Source: Pomphorhynchus laevis (lineage: Eukaryota > Acanthocephala > Palaeacanthocephala > Echinorhynchida > Pomphorhynchidae). Taken from it: a stretch of DNA of 64,000 nt. The notes below the pieces were generated by a model. The model did no database searches. It had not been told where the DNA came from and was given only the letters and a program-made list of their open reading frames with translations. The position numbers were made by a program, and so were the translations under genes. The DNA is taken from contig WNNJ02000671.1 of NCBI GenBank assembly GCA_012934845.2, positions 1 to 64,000 of the forward strand, written 5' to 3'. This document shows positions 62,501 through 63,444 of the stretch, in pieces; the stretch's first letter is position 1, and every line of letters starts with the position of its first letter.

Positions 62501-62636
62501 GGATACGGAACTCTGTCAAAATTTTCCTGGATCTGTTAAAATAACATTAATGAGAGTAACTGAAAACGATCAAGGAAATGGGAATATAGGTGAAAAGGAT
62601 GTCGAAGAAACACAAATGTCAAAATCAGTAGAATAG
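17239..62636 (+). CDS. NEMF: NEMF / Rqc2 (Caliban, Tae2), C-terminal two thirds, 19 exons
   Basis: Host gene for the ribosome-associated quality control factor that in animals and yeast binds 60S subunits holding stalled peptidyl-tRNA, stabilises Listerin and directs C-terminal tailing. Exons read: 17239-17307, 17368-17431, 17483-17571, 18083-18186, 18246-18308, 18466-18578, 18623-18680, 18726-18784, 19702-19749, 19792-19868, 20835-20924, 27207-27276, 27321-27392, 36728-36832, 39023-39175, 56412-56518, 60311-60354, 62372-62451, 62502-62636. Every junction is GT-AG and phase-compatible, giving about 532 residues and a TAG stop. Recognition rests on NFACT-R motifs (FHWFISSQNYLVLGGRD, then VSKVAPSG and GSFMITGKRNF) and on the NFACT-C pattern APYSAISN...FKAKLQPG. 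The first exon starts in phase, so upstream exons encoding NFACT-N must exist but were not found. The middle exons are assigned by phase, composition and order, less by similarity. Confidence 0.9.
18083..18784 (+). CDS. NEMF: NEMF exons: NFACT-R domain (18083-18186, 18246-18308, 18466-18578, 18623-18680, 18726-18784)
   Basis: Five exons with introns of 59, 157, 44 and 45 nt. They encode the NFACT-R (DUF814) domain: FERFHWFISSQNYLVLGG, RDQQQN, a histidine-rich stretch DDLFVHSTIHGGSVVIIKNP, then TLNEAAQMAVCYSKSWETK, VISDAYWVYSSQVSKVAPSG, GSFMITGKRNFL and LVLGYGLFFK. The human equivalents are KFLWFISSENYLIIGGRD, IYVHADLHGA, TLTEAGTMALCYSAAWDA and [20 protein letters not shown]. This is the most secure part of the gene. 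The donor after FFK (GTTCTG) is weak, but the next exon is in phase. Confidence 0.95.
18785..19701 (+). other. NEMF intron, 917 nt
   Basis: AT-rich, with a small inverted repeat around 19080-19120 (ACATTTCG/CGAAATGT). No coding signal. Confidence 0.55.
19702..19868 (+). CDS. NEMF: NEMF exons after NFACT-R, acidic linker (19702-19749, 19792-19868)
   Basis: Two short exons with a 42-nt intron. They read ISDEDAEKHKNDTRFQ, continuing the FLFKVDES...H..ER region just after NFACT-R, then STNNIDLTEQNHDYEEDV and LDDVIHTT. The first is in phase with the 18784 donor. The second ends at a GTAAGA donor in phase 2, which the next exon at 20835 completes. The composition is acidic, as in the NEMF linker. 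There is no sequence conservation beyond the first few residues, so the call rests on phase and position. Confidence 0.65.
19869..20834 (+). other. NEMF intron, 966 nt, with a TA microsatellite
   Basis: It contains an alternating TA run at about 20285-20365 that could form cruciforms. Nothing else seen. Confidence 0.55.
20835..20924 (+). CDS. NEMF: NEMF linker exon, basic
   Basis: The exon follows a TTCTTAG acceptor and ends at a GTATAA donor. It encodes AVGETMFLQDVRMPSKKKTQ followed by KICKAPKKQ. The first base completes a Thr codon with the previous exon and the last two bases are completed to Ser by the exon at 27207. The lysine-rich composition fits the basic part of the NEMF linker. The similarity is compositional only. 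Confidence 0.6.
20925..22030 (+). other. Start of the 6.3-kb NEMF intron, AT-rich
   Basis: Very AT-rich with TAATTA-type palindromes; no element recognised before the direct repeat at 22040. Confidence 0.5.
22040..22140. repeat. Left copy of a ~100-bp direct repeat flanking the LINE block
   Basis: CCATTTTATTATCAATTAGA and flanking sequence recur at about 27075-27180, either side of the two LINEs. Confidence 0.75.
22144..22746 (-). mobile_element. REL-endonuclease LINE, 5'-truncated copy B, with target duplication
   Basis: About 600 bp almost identical to 11880-12470, covering the 3' tail and the last ~125 codons plus part of the endonuclease (FSISERSLLDICVYN, HEQRKIGKYGERI, ANGGAGEIASKVLRQ). 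TTTATTGTATAAT flanks it at 22131-22143 and 22747-22759. Five-prime truncation, retained 3' end and target duplication are the signature of target-primed reverse transcription. The near identity indicates a recent insertion into a NEMF intron. Confidence 0.9.
22790..22806 (-). other. LINE 3'-end stem-loop, copy 1
   Basis: In sense orientation GCGTAC pairs with GTACGC around AGCTT, followed by ATTTGCCACATTAAAT. The same stem-loop with compensatory changes occurs at 27926-27941 and 35823-35839. It is probably the RT recognition hairpin of the family. Confidence 0.75.
22836..25745 (-). CDS. CR1/L2-type LINE ORF2: endonuclease-reverse transcriptase
   Basis: 969 codons, uninterrupted. APE endonuclease: LSLFNTRSILHKADML, ILCITESWHYDSDD, LVIVYRPGS, FVLGDFNIRLD, LSDHFLV (SDH kept). 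RT: SYRPISLLPTLSKLLERLV, VIVSLDLSSAFDIVDHSILL, GVPQGSVLGPILFSLLLGD, then MQYAGDILIYAH where YADD is expected, so the first catalytic aspartate is glycine. The C-terminus (RRFDHTSYHLASLDLPT...PLSWNHLPIHIRQ) is typical of the clade. The ATG overlaps the end of ORF1. Confidence 0.9.
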   Translation of the reverse strand: MASHLSPLSSSLVDLAPKHTFRLSLFNTRSILHKADMLLDIFDQLSIDILCITESWHYDSDDLAIRRLCRSGCSLIESARQITSHTSTASNHGGIVAIARHPMSLRKINVNIRYTSFELLICRLSTPFPLELVIVYRPGSVAPSRIFFNDLADLMSHCSLSYTPSFVLGDFNIRLDRPSDSDSITLTNLFSDFNYKLLSTSPTHILGGALDIIAVPNCFNDYTSLSITDPGLSDHFLVTLTLTRPHPPSPPLPLSTPSRPWKLLDIPILCTALLNYSLFSLPLNYLSPDDLCILFDSELTSILNNLLPSRLRRSQRLRHAPWFDSDCSLSKRRLRHSFRMYKRFLKRSPNSLPPNLRDSYFSQRRSHLILIRTKRTLFWRNQLESSSNSKSNWKILNSILSRSSTPCNINPDEFSSYLQTKLSNLLSLLPIAPLYPLLSLNTSLPELFHLLPVSSDEVSSVLLSLPNKTSPSDPIPTHLLKNICTFILPFLTTLFNSSIRSCTFPSIWKCATVRPIIKKQSLDSSLPSSYRPISLLPTLSKLLERLVLKQVNTYLYSSNLFPPFQAAFRSNYSTEIACLKVYNDLLISRDHKLCSVIVSLDLSSAFDIVDHSILLHRLRHDYGFSLPTVSWFSSYLSNRTFRVYSNSSLSHPSSIPSGVPQGSVLGPILFSLLLGDLSSNSHKFNFHVMQYAGDILIYAHAPVYRIRDLSVSASDCLVSISNHLSSLRLSLNPDKSKIMWILPRRLGFEPPSVSLNSTILPIVDNLVFLGFHFDNRLSLKPLVRDKVRSSTLILRNLLQVRRLIDLSSCMTLISSLLFSRLDYCLSLFSNTPKSTLLPLQRIVNAAVRILLRLRRFDHTSYHLASLDLPTIYCRVQIRLLIVAFRLVTFHTPSFLNLPFLDNSRPVYCSLRSCNSLLLHVPNYSTSFGLRSFLVAAPLSWNHLPIHIRQSTSLQCFKRQIRSHLNNLTA
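25706..26780 (-). CDS. CR1/L2-type LINE ORF1, with a frame break
   Basis: Minus strand. The downstream open part (about 26580 to 25706) includes RPPLPRNRFPSRDRCIII, SNLKLSESASPQSRLDDDV, SPPLLKIVFRHSSHASSVLS and IFPDRSPSDIAQLNLARIEK, a pattern like the RNA-binding ORF1 proteins of CR1/L2-type LINEs. A repeated phrase, LHPS(I/F)KIISS(N/H)ISDQ, occurs twice. An upstream stretch in another frame (DVSLASTPDFASYNPIIEPT...) suggests one frameshift near 26550. The frame runs about 37 nt past the ORF2 ATG. No start codon is evident. Confidence 0.65.
26791..27206 (+). other. Junction between LINE and NEMF exon, with duplicated acceptor
   Basis: TTCGGTTACTTTATAGCA occurs at about 26798 and again at 27191, where it supplies the NEMF splice acceptor. 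Between them lies ~200 bp of GC-richer sequence (26820-27010, unidentified) and an AT-rich piece at 27060-27180 that repeats 22040-22140. Confidence 0.7.
27075..27180. repeat. Right copy of the ~100-bp direct repeat
   Basis: Matches 22040-22140 with a few differences. It lies just upstream of the NEMF exon at 27207. Confidence 0.75.
27207..27392 (+). CDS. NEMF: NEMF exons: basic helix region (27207-27276, 27321-27392)
   Basis: Two exons flank a 44-nt intron with a GTAAGT donor. The first encodes KSKSKPAQNVDKFNAPSTDV plus SNK; the second KQNHIKNKHKNYTEDYEEIK plus KITK. The second resembles the conserved NEMF motif KMKKMKEKYKDQDEEDRE that precedes NFACT-C. The region sits between two retroelement-filled introns of 6.3 and 9.3 kb. 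The acceptor at 27205-27206 lies in a sequence that is repeated about 390 bp upstream. Confidence 0.72.
27393..27889 (+). other. Start of the 9.3-kb NEMF intron
   Basis: AT-rich. A 61-codon ORF at 27463-27648 has no recognisable content. Confidence 0.5.
27890..28955 (-). pseudogene. CR1/L2-type LINE, 5'-truncated copy
   Basis: Minus-strand 3' part in at least two frames: 28491-28943 with GVPQGSVLGPLLFSLLLGDL and IQYADYILIYAH, and 27972-28451 with RRFDHTSTYFAQLSWPTIH. It diverges considerably from the 22.8-25.7 kb copy. Here the second catalytic aspartate of YADD is Tyr. The 3' end carries the family stem-loop (27926-27941). Confidence 0.85.
29034..29070. repeat. Perfect 16-bp inverted repeat
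   Basis: GTTGTTTTTATTTTGT and its reverse complement flank a 5-base loop; another small hairpin (GATCCAC/GTGGATC) follows at about 29083-29102. Confidence 0.8.
29090..29890 (+). pseudogene. I/Jockey-group LINE, degenerate 3' part
   Basis: The + strand shows VHYAYDFVVLSTSL...IIVNYNNSKV, matching YADDLVILAKD...LTVNVNKSK of the element at 9.1-11.9 kb. Further on, SYALPVL and a C-terminal VHGYQ...IPFH pattern appear in shifting frames. YADD reads YAYD. An old copy with several breaks. Confidence 0.7.
30285..31650 (+). repeat. ~240-bp tandem satellite, about 5.7 copies, derived from a PLE terminus
   Basis: GATTAATCATGAATTGATTA recurs at about 30512, 30752, 30991, 31230 and 31469, a period of 239-240 bp. 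Units are nearly identical. Each holds a self-complementary patch (TTTTACATCAATTAATAAAA then TTGATGTAAAA). The segment AATTGATTAATAAATAA...GCATTGTATC...GAACTTATATGCTATCAG, then TTTCGACCC, aligns with the minus-strand Naiad-like terminus (AATTGACTAATAAATAAC...GAACTGCTATGCTATCAG, then GTTTCGGCCC). Weaker unit-like sequence extends at both edges. Confidence 0.9.
31980..32930 (-). mobile_element. Canonical Penelope-type PLE, 3' end with GIY-YIG
   Basis: The minus-strand frame 32363-32758 encodes NVVYKIPCKDCPSSYIGQTK, QGLNKRIYQHKSGIKRGKH and HSINLDAAGVIERLS, the C-terminal GIY-YIG endonuclease of Penelope/Poseidon-type elements (C-x2-C insert included). Upstream sequence to about 32930 (LDKELKKLVVKHYAQVE) looks like the linker after the RT, which is missing. 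Downstream is a hammerhead-like core at 32099-32125. Confidence 0.8.
32099..32125 (-). ncRNA. Hammerhead-ribozyme-like core, 3' of a GIY-YIG frame
   Basis: On the minus strand: CTGATGA, one base, GACGAC, loop TAC, GTCGTC, then GAAA. The following AAATTT is self-complementary, as in the minimal stem III of PLE hammerheads. Hammerheads are known in Penelope-like elements, and this position fits. Confidence 0.65.
32931..34970 (-). pseudogene. I/Jockey-group LINE, old degenerate copy
   Basis: Minus-strand fragments in order: endonuclease region with RGRPS and SPTLKAVGIIDDLPKLLP (34532-34930), a middle part ISLRKAEDILLDKADKAPWL (33993-34190; compare RRELSKAESTPWIL), and RT (33435-33674) with SYRGID, EQYGFRNNRSTIDVL. 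All are related to the element at 9.1-11.9 kb. Many breaks. Confidence 0.7.
35110..35870 (+). pseudogene. CR1/L2-type LINE, 3' fragment
   Basis: The + strand frame 35417-35668 reads FRKFDHISSYLSKLGWLSIE and LRSCAFLMLHVP, matching the C-terminus of the 22.8-kb ORF2. Upstream sequence from about 35180 matches the preceding RT thumb in other frames. The 3' end has the stem-loop (35823-35839) and TTTGCCACATTAAAA. Confidence 0.8.
35871..36727 (+). other. NEMF intron remainder, AT-rich
   Basis: No element or exon recognised before the TTCTTTTAG acceptor. Confidence 0.5.
36728..36832 (+). CDS. NEMF: NEMF acidic linker exon
   Basis: A 35-codon exon in phase 0 at both ends, between a TTCTTTTAG acceptor and a GTAATC donor. 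It reads QLEGKTFIHDPEDKNNSD, KDDDKSQIESPKSEGLD. Strongly acidic and serine-rich, as the NEMF linker is. The assignment rests on splice sites, phase and composition. Confidence 0.6.
37330..37550. repeat. Foldback element with a hammerhead-like core in each arm
   Basis: Two ~95-bp arms (about 37330-37428 and 37456-37550) are inverted copies; shared phrases are AAATTTGAAGAAAGCTG and ATCATCTTCAGCAATTGTAA. Each arm holds CTGAAGA, stem and GAAA: minus strand 37391-37419 and plus strand 37464-37492. Stem II is GATTCC/GGCATC in one and GATGCC/GACATC in the other, each one mismatch from a perfect GATGCC/GGCATC. Confidence 0.75.
38100..38720 (+). pseudogene. LINE RT C-terminal fragment, clade unclear
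   Basis: The + strand reads LTRVTELKILGLTFQSNLSW then RKHIRNVKK, the RT thumb (YLG..F...L.W..H), followed in another frame by SILTYGYPTFCTLSQRE and QSICGCELPTF. The pattern is LINE-like but differs from the two main families here. Confidence 0.6.
39023..39175 (+). CDS. NEMF: NEMF acidic linker exon
   Basis: A 51-codon exon, phase 0 at both ends, between CTTTTATTTAG and a GTATGT donor. It encodes LNSNVDNQHFLEVDMSDKII, then a run rich in D, E, N and S ending NKEDDENM. It is followed by a 17.2-kb intron. An opposite-strand ORF over this region has no support. Confidence 0.62.
39176..41290 (+). other. Start of the 17.2-kb NEMF intron, AT-rich
   Basis: No coding block or repeat family recognised; short TA-rich palindromes near 39735-39900. 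Confidence 0.5.
41295..41350. repeat. TA-rich microsatellite
   Basis: Imperfect TATATAATATA repeats, self-complementary. Confidence 0.6.
41360..41960. other. GC-richer island of unknown origin
   Basis: About 600 bp with markedly higher GC than its surroundings and overlapping ORFs on both strands (41440-41784 +, 41392-41610 -), neither with recognisable content. It contains inverted phrases such as CTACCATCAG / CTGATGGTAG. It may be the 5' region of an unidentified retroelement. Confidence 0.35.
42165..42290 (+). repeat. Naiad-like PLE tail fragment
   Basis: ATTTATTAGTCAATTCATTA and TTTATTTTAAATTTCAAT match the tail after the structured terminus at 16300-16370; the helices are absent. Confidence 0.65.
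42480..42605 (-). repeat. Foldback-family fragment with hammerhead-like core
   Basis: It shares CTGATCCATTATTGAT and AAAGGAAAGACGAAATTATT with neighbouring copies. Minus strand 42554-42581: CTGAAGA, one base, GCTAAC/GTTAGC around AGTA, then AAAA where GAAA is expected, so probably inactive. Confidence 0.65.
42905..43085. repeat. Foldback element, ~70-bp arms
   Basis: Left arm (about 42907-42976) and right arm (about 43015-43084) are inverted copies running from AATAATTATTGGA into GCTAACTTCTGTTAGCA. The centre carries ATTGGAATCATCTTCTGAAG. The right arm completes a hammerhead-like core. Confidence 0.85.
43008..43035 (+). ncRNA. Hammerhead-ribozyme-like core
   Basis: CTGAAGA, one base, GCTAAC, loop AGAA, GTTAGC, then GAAA. 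The next bases TATC give a self-complementary ATAT stem III and an NUH-type site (AUC). ATTTT before the core could pair with AAAAAT after it as stem I. All parts of a minimal type I hammerhead are therefore present. Confidence 0.65.
43086..43620 (+). other. Intron sequence, no feature seen
   Basis: No coding or repeat signal recognised. Confidence 0.45.
43624..43800. repeat. Direct duplication containing a small palindrome
   Basis: CTTGGTAATGTGCGTTACCA and the following ~55 bp occur at about 43624 and 43729. The palindrome CTTGGTAA/TTACCAAG flanks TGTGCG. TTTGAAGGATCATCGTATT is also repeated. Confidence 0.8.
43801..44555 (+). other. Intron sequence, no feature seen
   Basis: AT-rich; nothing recognised. 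Confidence 0.45.
44556..44780 (-). repeat. PLE-like remnant with degenerate hammerhead motif and short tandem repeats
   Basis: Minus strand 44560-44584: CTGATGA, TGGC/GCCA around AGTT, then TT and GAAA; two extra bases make it an imperfect core. Next to it, AACTAACATCAATGATAT-type units repeat at 44680-44770. Confidence 0.5.
44781..45955 (+). other. Intron sequence, no gene seen
   Basis: A 64-codon ORF at 45438-45632 has no recognisable features. Confidence 0.45.
45960..46105 (+). pseudogene. Naiad-like PLE C-terminal fragment
   Basis: Diverged copy of the last ~45 codons of the RT (compare TTTAATAGATACATATTTTA, GTAAAATATATAAAT). Confidence 0.6.
46270..48770 (-). pseudogene. REL-endonuclease LINE, divergent degenerate copy C
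   Basis: Five minus-strand segments collinear with the protein at 11962-14166: 48312-48620 (ARPSGIDAKSWTEMLSNFG), 47664-48137 (CAGQRAGTEFVVYALRDLL, TIDADNAFNQINN, GFTQGDALSMSDYA, WYADDGNLVG), 47029-47676 (LQISVDIDGVSILGSPIG, RDGGIGV), 46572-46793 (TEATCTFLDIYVFNAYASS-like end of the endonuclease) and 46277-46522 (GGAGTEAAILLKRIA). A different family of the same group, broken in several places. Confidence 0.8.
46460..46580. repeat. Large foldback with a repeated 16-mer inside LINE copy C
   Basis: CTCTTTAACAGGATTGCCGC and its inverted copy surround a second paired patch (TACCCGCCCC / GGGACGGGTA). GGCAATCCTGTTAAAG then recurs in direct orientation after the hairpin, with a further partial copy. 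Confidence 0.85.
48775..49000. repeat. TA/ATAT palindromic microsatellite
   Basis: About 220 bp of imperfect TATAATAT repeats, almost pure A/T and highly self-complementary. Confidence 0.8.
49115..49345 (+). repeat. Naiad-like PLE terminus with a compensated helix
   Basis: Helices: ATACGT/ATGTAT (49123-49128, 49136-49141); GACCTTG/CAGGGTC (49144-49150, 49186-49192); CTGCTATGTT/AACATAGCAG (49151-49160, 49203-49212). The second helix has a different sequence from the 16.2-kb copy but still pairs. The loop is longer. Confidence 0.8.
49346..50840 (+). other. Intron sequence, no gene seen
   Basis: AT-rich. The only motif noted is a degenerate hammerhead-like patch on the minus strand at about 49874-49897 (CCGATGA...CAAA). 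Confidence 0.45.
50846..51053. repeat. 42-bp minisatellite, about 5 units
   Basis: Units of the type AACACGATAAATACAGAATA, TAAAATATTATTTATAGGATT repeat with period 42. Because 42 is a multiple of 3, the minus strand shows a repetitive 14-residue ORF (NNILYSVFIVFNPI) that need not be a gene. Confidence 0.9.
51490..52310 (+). pseudogene. Rex1/Babar-like LINE, 3' part of RT
   Basis: The + strand, in changing frames, reads FFAEYVVLLACPEDLQCILD, FTMECQAAGMLVSTSK, LGVLFLRDGRNIREIDKRI, then LTYGHELCAMTES, IQATEMSFLRGVA, QFRWLGHVLMM, and DLWDVAQDRAVWGSLLSALP. This is the conserved tail of a LINE family known from fish and invertebrates (FADDVVLLA...GRMEREIDRRIG...RWFGHL.RM...EVWASLLRLLPP). FADD is AEYV-like here, so it is dead. 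Confidence 0.75.
52311..55125 (+). other. Intron sequence, mostly featureless
   Basis: AT-rich. A GC-richer patch at 52850-53060 (with GTAGATCCTCGTGAGACGAC) is probably a repeat leader or remnant but was not identified. No exon was recognised. Confidence 0.4.
55130..55195 (-). repeat. Naiad-like PLE terminus, partial
   Basis: It contains TACATGCTGATGATGTATTT and CCCAGCATAGCGACGG, diverged from the family; the helices are weak. Confidence 0.55.
55362..56051 (-). pseudogene. Naiad-like PLE, N-terminal RT part with internal deletion
   Basis: 229 codons: MKITNNYKRKDQINKDMYTE, YIITTIDKASNNFVFICKKL, ILYWNPKLHKNPIKPRFICS, NTYDFSTLYTNLDLVDI. It then jumps to SCIPIIYIIY, which lies far downstream in the 393-residue copy, so the catalytic centre of the RT is lost by internal deletion. 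It supplies the segment missing at the start of the 14975-16156 copy. Confidence 0.85.
56080..56400 (-). repeat. Rearranged Naiad-like PLE fragments up to a NEMF acceptor
   Basis: Shuffled pieces also found at 55360-56050 (AATAAAGCTTTTTGCATATG, TTTTATGTAATTTTGGATTC) run to about 56390; the NEMF acceptor is at 56410-56411. Confidence 0.75.
56412..56518 (+). CDS. NEMF: NEMF exon: start of NFACT-C
   Basis: It encodes HSTDILNSLIENPFADDEMM then FCLASVAPYSAISNC. This matches the NEMF NFACT-C (DUF3441) start, [30 protein letters not shown]. Phase 0 at the acceptor; the final Arg codon is split across the intron to 60311. Rearranged fragments of the Naiad-like PLE reach to within about 20 bp of the acceptor. 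Confidence 0.88.
56519..56955 (+). other. NEMF intron, A/T-only stretches
   Basis: Long AAATAAATA and TTTATTA runs. No coding signal. Confidence 0.5.
56960..57180 (+). repeat. Naiad-like PLE terminus with compensated helices
   Basis: ACACAT/ATGTGT (56970-56975, 56984-56989); AGACTT/GGGTCT (56994-56999, 57023-57028); TTGCTATGTT/AACATAGCAG (57001-57010, 57039-57048). The first two helices differ from the reference copy at paired positions on both sides. Confidence 0.8.
57715..57960 (+). repeat. Naiad-like PLE terminus
   Basis: S2 (CTGTTATGTT / AACATAGCAG) is intact. S1 is weakened to 4-5 pairs (CCAC/GTGG or GGGCC/GGTTC). A TAGCA...CAGTTC piece is repeated before the tail. Confidence 0.75.
58255..58320. 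repeat. TA-rich microsatellite
   Basis: Imperfect ATATATAATATATAA repeats. Confidence 0.6.
58400..59165. repeat. GC-richer block with a ~155-bp tandem duplication, probably LINE 3' sequence
   Basis: About 58553-58705 and 58712-58860 are diverged direct copies (CTGTATTTCTTTGTAATCTC / CTGTATTTATTTGTAATTTC, and AAGTAAAATTA.CTT, CATA..CCTGACC...CTGCATTC). The block ends ...GCCAATAAATCATCTCTACA, like the 3' tail of many LINEs. No long frame supports a clade. Confidence 0.55.
59166..60310 (+). other. NEMF intron, AT-rich
   Basis: TTAATTAAAATTAA-type simple repeats at 59385-59560. Nothing else seen. Confidence 0.5.
60311..60354 (+). CDS. NEMF: NEMF exon: NFACT-C core
   Basis: A 44-nt exon encoding FKAKLQPGATKRGK, the counterpart of YKVKLTPGVQKKGKA in human NEMF. 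It ends at a consensus GTAAGT donor. The acceptor is TTTTGAG. Confidence 0.9.
60710..61282 (-). pseudogene. Naiad-like PLE, N-terminal RT part
   Basis: 190 codons nearly identical to the start of 55362-56051 (YIITTIDKASNNFVFICKKL, ILYWNPKLHKNPIKPRFICS), ending at NTYDFSTLYTNL, so most of the RT is missing. It lies downstream, on the minus strand, of the GIY-YIG frame at 61685-61915. Confidence 0.85.
61685..61915 (-). pseudogene. GIY-YIG endonuclease segment upstream of the RT (Naiad-like PLE)
   Basis: 76 codons: MYIIQCTCGLQYIGKTYQVL then KTRFRQHIHNIQ and IFHKHMRLIGHDI. The GIY-YIG landmarks are Y.I.C.CG..YIGKT, an R and an H. The Cys-x-Cys insert matches what is described for Chlamys/Naiad elements, in which the endonuclease precedes the RT; here it lies 5' of the RT fragment on the same strand. 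The 400 bp between are broken. Confidence 0.75.
61996..62292. repeat. Foldback element with ~100-bp arms
   Basis: The left arm from about 61996 and the right arm to about 62292 are inverted copies (shared CACAATCTTCTTCCATTTCA and GAAGAAAATATCCTT). The centre carries a hammerhead-like core. It lies in the last large NEMF intron, 80 bp before an exon. Confidence 0.85.
62091..62118 (-). ncRNA. Hammerhead-ribozyme-like core
   Basis: Minus strand: CTGATGA, one base, GATAGC, loop AGGA, GCTATC, then GAAA followed by TATAG. Stem II has a different sequence from the other cores but is perfectly paired. Confidence 0.65.
62372..62636 (+). CDS. NEMF: NEMF terminal exons (62372-62451, 62502-62636) with stop
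   Basis: The first exon reads AAKQIIHFFIQNKLTSTTEK then TILKAMK; the second begins DTELCQNFPGSVKI and ends EETQMSKSVE before TAG at 62634-62636. Human NEMF has AAKTALNSFMHSKEAT...VKDTDLSRNIPGKVKVS here, so order and spacing agree. The intron between them is 50 nt (GTGTTT...TTTGAAG). The tail after IPGKVKV differs from vertebrates and is acidic rather than basic. Confidence 0.88.
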
Positions 62637-62839
62637 CGTTGGCTGTTAATTTGAAATTTAAAAATGTCGCTCATCATACATTATTTACATTTTAATATTT
62701 TCATAAAGCTAGTTAAAATAGTTTTTGGAAGACAAAAAGATCATTTGTCTTTATTTAGATTATCATTTGTCTTTAGATTCATTCGTTTGAAATAGTTATG
62801 CGCATATATAACCAACATCTGGAGATTATAATCGATAGC

Positions 62840-62845
62840 AATAAA
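62840..62845 (+). promoter_or_regulatory. Candidate polyadenylation signal of NEMF
   Basis: AATAAA about 205 nt past the NEMF stop, followed by another overlapping AATAAA. In such AT-rich DNA the motif occurs often by chance. Confidence 0.3.
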
Positions 62846-63440
62846 AATAAATTTCAAATAATCGACGATAGGGTGAGGTTTACTATCAAGAAGTACAGGG
62901 AATAAATAAATATCACGTTGAGGGGAATTATATACATAAGACGATAGATTTGTCGTAGTTGATAATAAAAATGATTTCCTAATCGGGATCTAAGTGTATT
63001 TTATAAAAATACATCACATAAAGTAATAATAAAATATTGTTCAATTTTAAACCTTAGTTATTACAGCTTTATGAAGTACAAATTGAGAAACATAAATTTC
63101 ATTTTCCAAGCGGTGGTTCCATAACAACGCCTAATCAACACCGCCAAACAAAAATTTAAAATTGAAACAAAGATTTATTTTTTGATACTGAAACTTACAG
63201 AAAAATTTATTTTAATATAATTTTTTGCTACTATATTCAAAGAATAGAAAGGCTTTTAATTGACTATTTCATTTTTTATATATTTATATATTATTTGTTT
63301 TGAATAAATAAATGAATTAGGTTTTAAAAAATTTGGTTTTAACAATTAGGGTCCTACTGACCCCATGGTATTAAATGAAGGTAGGAATCTTGTGGTATCT
63401 TCTGAGGGTTAAATCTTATTTATTGATATTATTTATTAAA
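62846..63440 (+). other. Downstream of NEMF, no gene seen
   Basis: AT-rich; no coding block recognised. Confidence 0.5.
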
Positions 63441-63444
63441 TTTT

